A program made the position numbers and the translations under genes. Below, piece by piece: positions 57,185 through 64,000 of a stretch of DNA of 64,000 nt (the first letter of the stretch is position 1; every line of letters begins with the position of its first letter). This DNA comes from Beroe forskalii (taxonomy: Eukaryota > Ctenophora > Nuda > Beroida > Beroidae), in assembly GCA_011033025.1 (NCBI GenBank), contig WFMF01000063.1:1-64000 (forward strand), read 5' to 3'. The notes under the pieces are model-generated. The model was not told the DNA's origin and made no database searches. It saw only the letters and a list, made by a program, of their open reading frames with translations.

Positions 57185-59017
57185 TCAAAACAAATTAAAG
57201 TACTCTGGCACTTGAACAGTCTTCCTCTGAATCTCTGCTGTTGAAAAGCCAGCATACACAAGATCTTCATCCAATGAAACAAGTTTATCATCCGAAATAA
57301 CATCATCTTCCTTCGATATAACATTTGCTTCTTCATCAATCTTCATATCATCATCGTCATCCCACATATCATAGACTTCTTTTCTCATATCATCCTCAAT
57401 ACTCATATCATCCTCAATTATCTTATCATCCTCAATTTTCATAGCATCCTCAACTTCCACCCCCTTCTCCTCCTCTTCACCCAACTGCACCTCTTCCTCC
57501 TCCTCCCCTCCACCAGTCTGCTCTGCCTCCTCCTCCTCCCTCTCGCCACGATGGTCTGCCTCCTCCTCCCCCTCGCCACATTGCTCTGATTCCTCTAGTA
57601 GAAGGTGCAGGTCAAACACCTGCCCATCATCACCAGGGCTGGTGTCATCATTGCAACTAAAACAAAACGCGTTACTCACAGAATCACCACTGAAAGCTGC
57701 TCCTCTGATATCGAACACTCGGAGAGAATCTGAGGAGGGGTTGTCTGGTGATGGGTGAGTGATGGGTGAGGGGGGTAGGTCTGGCGCACTCGAGTGGGGA
57801 GTGGCTGCAGGATGGGCAGTGGATGAGTGGGGAGAGGAGTGGGGACGAGACCAGGTTGAGGGGATAAAGTCTTCCGACTCTGAGCTTTTGGTAGCTAGGC
57901 GCCTTTGCTTGGCTTCCCTCTGAAGGCGAAAAGCTACGTAAGAGTTAGACTTTTTAAAAATGTTAAAATGGATAGATTTTCTAGGAAAGGCGGAAAGCTG
58001 ATATTGATAACTTCTTAAAATTTTTGTTAAGTTAAGAAACTTTGAACATATCAACCAAAAAGCTATTTACACACAATATCCAATTTACTTTACAAAAATC
58101 AAATATGAATTTGAAAGGAGGGCAGACAACTGAATATATACGACCGATCAAAATTAAGCGAATTTGCAAGCAAAAAGTCACCTAAAATTTACCTTTCTTT
58201 TGGCGAGCACGTTGTAATTCACAAACACCCCCTCCAAGTTGTGCAGGACATTGGAAGACTTCCACGCACACACCCTTCTGAAAGGCCACAACCCTTCATT
58301 CCTGTGTCCTAACTTCAGCTTCCTTGCAATGGCATGCATCTCCGAGACCAGCGAATCATCACAGATCACATCGTGGTTCAGGGAAAACTCAATCTTCGCA
58401 ACGGCAGGGTTCCGAACAAAATCATCCATGATTTCCTCAGCTTTGCGGGTGATTTCCTTGACCTGGTTCTCAGTGGCATAGAGCAGTGTGGCAGAGTCCA
58501 CCCTAACGATGTTATCATTGGGTAACATCTCAACAGCAATGACATGGAACCCTTGCTTCCTTGTCAGGTACATCAGGGCATTGTTTCCGGCAACTATCCT
58601 TGCTTTCCTACTGGTCTCTGCCACCCCATGAGCCACCTCCACGTTGTTTACCAGACACTTTGCCTGATAAAACTCATTCTTGATAACTGAAGCTACATGA
58701 AGTTTCACTGGAATGTTGAGATGCTGGCTGATTTGTTTCCAGACGTTTATAACAGACCGGTGTTTGGAGAAGATGAACCGGTGACTGGGGTCGAGGTTGA
58801 GGGTTTTCAGGGTGATTCTGGGGTTAACATGTCGAGATTGGTAAGGAGAAGTAGAACTCCAGCAGTTTTTAAGGGTCAGAGGGATTGGGGCAAGAACTAA
58901 CTTCCGTGAGAATGTTCCGTTTCTGAGACAAGATTTGGTGGGAACCAATGTGGTCTTATTTTTCTGAGGGGAGCTGGAAGTGAAGGGGCATGAAGGTGTA
59001 AAGGTATCCCCCACCAT
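57185..59017 (-). CDS. NKRF-related dsRBD/degenerate-R3H protein with acidic tail
   Basis: Exon 59017-58193 (825 bases; donor GTAAAT) joins exon 57919-57185 (acceptor CTTCAG; TGA stop) in phase 0, giving 519 residues with KRK/REAKQRR at the joint. The region ITLKTLNLDPSHRFIF ... VAHGVAETSRKARIVAGNNA is a dsRBD-like fold also found in the 59.5-62.8 kb gene. Further on, MDDFVRNPAVAKIEF and EMHAIARKLKLGHRNEG align with the R3H of the NKRF-like neighbour, but the Arg of RxxxH is Val. Exon 2 is intrinsically disordered: Ser/Pro-rich, then long Glu runs and Asp/Glu/Lys/Ile repeats. There is no G-patch or XTBD. An AG right before 59,020 could be an acceptor, so upstream exons are possible. Confidence 0.7.
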
Positions 59018-59547
59018 CACCTAGGAAATTGGCTTATAAGATAAAGAGCTAAATATATGAAACAGTGCACCTATGTCGAAAGATCAAAGAGTTGGCAAGA
59101 AAATTTTTCATGATACATGTCTGACCATGAACCAACATTCCATAATTCACAGTCAACGCTTGGATTATCTTCAAAGACATCTCAATTAAAGCTTATATTA
59201 GCACAATAATAAAATATATAATGATAATTCAAACAACAAACATGTTAAAAGTCAGCTCAGAAGGACTAAACCATATAATCTGAGATTCAATGCTTCAATA
59301 ATTAAAATTAACGCCCTTTTATATTGATCAGCCAAAATTTTGCTCCATCTGAAGTTCTATTTCAAAATACATAGCATTGCTGTCATTTTTTACCACAGGA
59401 TTCTTCAGGGCGAAGATGGTGAACAGATGAATCAAATTAACCCGATACATAACTCTCTCATACTCGATTCCATCGATCTCACATTAAGGATTGTACTCGA
59501 TTCCATAGATCTCACAATTAAGGATTGTACTCTTCCATCATCATCGT
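59018..59547. other. spacer between two dsRBD-type genes
   Basis: AT-rich; near 59,470-59,535 a short CTCGATTCCATCGATCTCAC repeat occurs twice. No exon confirmed. Confidence 0.35.
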
Positions 59548-62500
59548 TAAGGCTCTGAACCATCGATTATAATATCTGTTTCTTCCTTAAGCCTGTACTC
59601 GATTCCATCGATTTCATCCTCCATGTCATCTCCTTCTTCATCATCAGGCTCTGAAATGCTTTGATAATACGTGTGTTCCTTACCAACAATCGAGTAAGCG
59701 GTGTCAGGGTCAGGGAAAGGCTTAAGATTGAGGTCGGGATTGTTTTTCGGAGAAGGCAGCAGAGCGGGGCCGGAATTTCGACTACTGCTATTTGGAGAAG
59801 GCAGCAGAGCGGGGGCGTTATTTTGTCTGCTGCTATGTGAAAATTATTTAGTCTTCGGATATCGCCATCCATTATAAATCTTTGAGCCACTTTCATGGAC
59901 CAATGACCAGAGTGTTCATCGTAACCACTAGCCACAGTTGTACGTCGTACATGCAACGGATGATGATCTGATCTTGGAGGCCTCTTTGATCTTGAGGGAA
60001 TCTGAATCCTTGAGGGTATCTGAATCCTTGACGGTATCTCAATTCTTGAGGGTATCTGAGGTAATGAATCACGCTCCTCTTCGCAAGAGTAAGGAGGGCT
60101 GTGTCGGGAGGAGTATATTTCTGAGTCATGTTGCGAGGAGGTTGGTAGGATTCGTGTTTCGTTGTGCAGACGACTAGGGTGCTCAAGTGGCACAATCTCT
60201 CGATTTGATCTGGATCCCGTTGCCTGGTCATGAATTGAAGTCATTGAATTCACTCCATCTGTGGCACCAGGATCATCATCGTGATGCCTGAGTCTGTGAG
60301 GTTTTCTATCAGATTGCATCAGCGACATTGCCCTTCTTCCAGGACCAAGACCCGCGTCTGGCACAGCCTCTCGATTGATTCTGGAACCCATTGCCTGGTC
60401 AGAATCTGAAGTCATTGAATTCATTCTATCTGCGGAACCAGGATTATCCTCTTGAGGTTGTCTTTCGGATTGTATCAGAGGCATTGCCCTTCTTTTTGGA
60501 GCAGGACCCGTTTCTGTCAAAGTTTTTCGATTGATTCTGGAACCCATTGCCTGGTAAGAATCTGAAGTCATTGAATTCATTCCATCTGTTGGACCATCCT
60601 TGTGACGTTGTCTTCCGGATTGCCTCAGCGACTTTGCCTTTCTTTTAGGAGCAGGACCCGTTTTTTTCACAGTTTTTCGATTGATTCTGGAACCCATTGT
60701 CTGCTCAGAATCTGAAGTCATTGAATTCATTCCACCTGCGGAACCAGGATTTTCCTCGTGAGGTTGTCTTTCGGATTGTATCGGAGACATTTCTCTTCTT
60801 TTAGGAGCAGGACCCGCTTCTGATACACTTCCATTTGTTCGGGTAACAGAGGCTTCCTCTTCTTTGCCACACATCGGATTACGCTTGAAAACAATCACAT
60901 AATCGGAGTAGAGGAAACTTGTTTCTAAGTCGGGGTATTTGCCGCATTTCTCCTGAATAATGCTCAAATCATCCTGAGAAAGTTCACCAGTAAAAACTAT
61001 CTTCCAAAGGACACAATTAATTTTAAATGCAATGAGATGTTCATCTACTAATTCTGGGTCAATTCCGTTGAACCCTGAAATAGGACAATAAGACGAGAAT
61101 CCACTTCGGATAAGGCTTGCTTTGGGAATGATAGAGAAAACATCAGCATCCTCATTCCGCATCATGTATGATTTCCAAGCCTCCTCCGTGGGTGCAGGAA
61201 CTGCCCTACTCTCTAGAAACTGCACAGCTTTCTTTGCGCAGTTCAACTGCGACTCCTCTGGGGATTCCCCTTTACCCGAACAAAAGAACATCTCACAGAG
61301 GAAGAGGACAGCGAGCTTCTCACTGACTTCGTATCGGTAGGGAAGTGAGGAGCAGTCGAGGGACTTCTCCAGGCGGGATTGAGGGTTGCTCAACAAGCCA
61401 GGTATGAGGAACACAGTCTCTGATGTTCCCAGGGTCTCGTTGAGCGGTTTGTCTTGGTGCATTATGAAAACAGGGTTCACGATACCCAAGGAGTCGTCTC
61501 CATCTAACAACGCCCTTTTCCTTTTCTGTCGTTTGGAGTTGGGGTCCGGTTGTTGACGAGCCTAAGAAGTACGAAATGAAAATTGATGAAAATATTTGAA
61601 AATGTGAATGGCAAAAATCTGAAATCCTAAATAACAAAGCTGTACAAAATTAAAATTTACAACTTCATAGGTACCTATATAAATTAAATTTCGGGGCTTA
61701 AAATCGAGTCAGTTTATCTACCAATAATTGTGCAGTGACTCCAATATTATAAACAGTTATCAAATATCAGCATTCGGCTTCTTACCGGGGCCGGCAGTGT
61801 ATCAAGTCCCCCTTCAAGTTCCCCTACAATTCCTGCTACTTTCTTCCGCATCTTATTTCTCGTCATCGGGTTAGAATACGGCTCCTGAGAAATTTATTAT
61901 CAATTACACTATCAGATGAAAAATATGAAATCAAAATAAAAGAAAACTGATGTTTGATTTATCATTACCAGTGAATCATGATGTTTTCCAATTGTCGAAT
62001 TAATCTATCAATTATAACTGAAGTGAAAGGAGGTTTGTCGGATCAAAATATCGATATTTAAAAAGTCCATAAACTGACTAACCATGGGTGGGAGGCACCT
62101 CACATTGGTGATATTAACCTCATCCATCTTATGGGTATCTGAGTCTGCTTTGCACACCTGCACAACCCCCCTGTTTTGCTTCGCAATCACCGCGTAGAAA
62201 ATCTCACAGTGCAACTTCCTGAACTTAGCAGCATGAGGGAGCCCCTTGAAGAAGGATGAGGGTCTGTTACCGGGAAGGAGGATGGTCAGTTTAGCAAGGC
62301 TTTGATCTGCAGTAAACTCATCGAGCATACCAATGAACATTTGAAAGAATTTCGCTTGAGTCGTTTCCTTGGATAAGTTGTTAAAGTTCTCATGTCTCGT
62401 GAATTTCTTGGGAATCCTGCCGCACGGAATGACCCTTAGATCCTTATGCGAGACGAGGAACTTCAGTCCCCTAGCCACGGCATCCTCCCGTGCCTTAGTC

Positions 62501-62805
62501 ACGGTTCCCCCGTTTCCCCTGGCCACGTTCACGCCATTGATCAGCATCTGAGTGTATATCTTCTTCTTACTCCGTTCCAGGATTTCATAGCTTACTGGGA
62601 CTCCTCGGCTAGCTCTAATGTCCTCGATTATTTTCAAGGGAAGGACGAGGTTTGGAAAGATGCCAAGGTACCCATCTAGGTTTAGTTCCTTCAACGTCAC
62701 GTCGGTGTTTAGCTCCGCGTTGTTTACTGAGTCATTATGTCGTAGAAGTGTCCAGAAGGACCTGGCCTCTTTGATAATTTTATTCTTCTTTGAATTTCTA
62801 GCCAT
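59548..62805 (-). CDS. NKRF-related dsRBD protein with internal ~52-residue repeats
   Basis: Exon 1 62805-62083 (ATG; donor GTTAGT), exon 2 61884-61786 (donor GTAAGC-like), exon 3 from 61561 (acceptor TTCTTAG), and a last exon ending TAA at 59,550-59,548. Exon 1 shares VTLKELNLD ... PVSYEILERS ... VARGNGGTVTKAREDAVARG with the next gene (dsRBD-like). Exon 3 has another dsRBD-like segment (NPQSRLEKSLDC, LNCAKKAVQFLES), then four ~52-residue repeats of GPAPKRR...MNSMTSDS.QAMGSRINR type and IPSRIQ 6-mers. The last ~50 codons (PDPDTAYSIVGKEHTYYQS, then acidic DDEEGDDMEDEIDG) are in another frame, so an intron of about 50-70 bases ending at TTTTCACATAG (about 59,845) is needed; its donor is not clear. 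RNA binding is inferred. Confidence 0.68.
59990..60062 (-). repeat. 18-bp coding repeat (IPSRIQ units)
   Basis: Four units of TTGAGGGTATCTGAATCC type (plus strand) lie within the exon and encode IPSRIQ or IPSRIE. Confidence 0.7.
60170..60840 (-). repeat. ~156-bp coding minisatellite, four units
   Basis: Units recur at spacings of roughly 150-167 bases, marked by GAAGTCATTGAATTCA at about 60,237, 60,408, 60,567 and 60,716. Lengths keep the frame, giving the ~52-residue protein repeat with a basic KRR patch and an SMTSDS phospho-like patch. Confidence 0.75.
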
Positions 62806-63427
62806 TTTAGTTAATAATTAAAAACGAGACTAAAATGTCTTTTATCTGTTCATCTTCATTTGTAGCGAGAATTTCATAGCACCAATGGCTGCCTAACCAT
62901 CCTATTGGGAACAACTGGTCAAGGAAAGGTTAGGACAATAGATACAAAAAATGAAAACATACTGACTCTCCATCACAATCGAAGATGCCCATATCAAATC
63001 CGAACTAACAGACTCGGCTAAAGAAAAGATGAATTGGAAATTCAATTAAATCAGAACAATGAATAATGGCATGGCTGTAGGAAAAAGAAACACGTCAATG
63101 TAACAATATAATAAACTCAATAGTTGTTGTATAAACCTTTATAAACATGAGAAAGTCTTCTGTCACTAACGTGCTAATAATATGATTGGAATATTTTAAA
63201 ATTGTTACATTAACTATTAAACAATTAACTATTTAACAAATGGAATATTGGAATCATAAATAAATTAAGAACTTAAGAATATTAAAATAAACAATTATCA
63301 GTTTTTAAAAACTATCAATATCGTGTGGCATATCTTAAATAAAAATTATCCAACTCGGACGAGATTTAATCTTAAAATCATCCGACAATAACGTTATATA
63401 ATATGCTCCATGGAAATCAAACAATCC
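62806..63427. other. spacer between the dsRBD-type gene and Ku70
   Basis: AT-rich, no exon. It holds the promoter side of the 62.8-kb gene and the 3' end of Ku70. Confidence 0.4.
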
Positions 63428-64000
63428 TTACCCCAGGAAACGTTTAACTGCCTCAAGAAGCTCAGCTTTCTTTGCAGTGGAAGACACTTTGATCCGGACT
63501 CCTTTACAGTATAGACGCAGATCCGCCACGGACACCTTGCCGAGGGTTCCTTCCAAGTTTTTGCTTTGAACCTGGAGAGTGGAGGGAGAAATTAAAAATA
63601 TGATTGAAACTGTGATTATAATCTCTTGTAATTTCATAATTTGTAGGATTCGAATTTATTCAATTTTGGTTTTCCAAGATTTTGATGGAATTAGATAGAT
63701 TTGAACGACTATGTTTCCGAAAAATCCAGGTCTAGAAAAAAAATCACAATTTTTAGATTCAAAACTTACTAAGTTGATGACACGCTTATAATCCGGTTTC
63801 TTGCATGCATCCGGAATAACAAAACCCTTCGGCAGCACTGTCTCGTTGAACCCCTGCATCTCCTTGCCGGCCCTCTTATCAATACTAGCCACATCTGGCT
63901 TAGTGAGATCCTCTGTCTCCTCAATCTGATCCTTCTCCAGAGCTATCGCTTCCAGAGTCTTGTTAAACTGCTGGGACTGCGGATCATCTATCAGTTCGGA
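63428..64000 (-). CDS. XRCC6: Ku70 (XRCC6), C-terminal exons, runs off the window
   Basis: Exon 64000-63770 (donor GTAAGT) and exon 63571-63428 (acceptor CTCCAG; TAA stop) join in phase 0 at VINL/VQSKNLEG. The first carries the end of the Ku core (QFNKTLEAIALE ... DLTKPDVASIDKRAG) and the linker; the last encodes the SAP domain (LGKVSVADLRLYCKGV ... KKAELLEAVKRFLG), matching the layout of animal Ku70. Ku70 pairs with Ku80 to bind DNA ends in non-homologous joining; SAP adds DNA contacts. The remainder lies beyond 64,000. A plain SAP protein is unlikely because of the Ku-type sequence before it. Confidence 0.85.

Overview
The window is animal (metazoan) nuclear DNA. Genes are split by ordinary GT-AG introns, spacing is wide and AT-rich, and small non-autonomous DNA transposons are abundant. 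The recognisable proteins are animal families: STARD3 with a MENTAL and a START domain, TMEM70, an NKRF-type protein with an XRN2-binding (XTBD) domain, Ku70 and a TMEM272-like protein. Nothing fixes the phylum; an invertebrate, possibly early-branching, fits best. The first ~2.7 kb contains stretches with stretched homopolymers that look like poor consensus sequence, and a few genes carry single reading-frame breaks that could be assembly indels.

Layout. 1-5.5 kb: degraded sequence, a ~150-bp tandem repeat interrupted by a 1,088-bp element with CACAGTG termini and a 5-bp target duplication (Transib/RAG-like signature), then a satellite of self-complementary words. 5.5-7.8 kb (+): last exon of a protein combining a PARP-type zinc finger, SAP, ankyrin, coiled coil and cold-shock domain. 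8.6-9.1 kb (+): TMEM70. 9.5-17.1 kb (+): a 16-exon STARD3 gene (508 codons; exon lengths sum to a multiple of three). 18.2-28.1 kb: a tandem duplicate of its 3' two-thirds, lacking the first five exons, into which several TA-targeting elements have since inserted. 28-39.9 kb: mostly non-coding, with a small two-exon gene carrying cell-cycle-type motifs (32.7-33.4 kb, -) and a ~3.3-kb inverted-repeat complex built from palindromic words (34.5-37.9 kb). 39.9-43.5 kb (+): a 116-residue three-exon gene and a probable terminal exon. 44.6-46.2 kb (-): acyltransferase-3-like membrane protein. 50.0-51.0 kb (+): TMEM272-like protein. 51.6-52.0 kb (-): small secreted precursor with two GIFWK repeats. 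52.9-62.8 kb (-): three neighbouring genes with related dsRBD/R3H-type regions, the most complete being NKRF-like. 63.4-64 kb (-): 3' end of Ku70.

Functional links. The NKRF-like trio lies head-to-tail on one strand, directly downstream of Ku70, and looks like a local family expansion; the copy at 52.9-55.1 kb alone keeps XTBD, G-patch and an intact R3H motif and so is the best candidate for XRN2-linked RNA work. The two STARD3 loci encode almost identical lipid-binding domains but differ at the membrane-anchoring N terminus. A recurrent architectural feature is minisatellite repeats abutting or containing splice sites (STARD3 exons 3, 13 and 14; both acceptors of the 39.9-kb gene; probably the NKRF-like gene).
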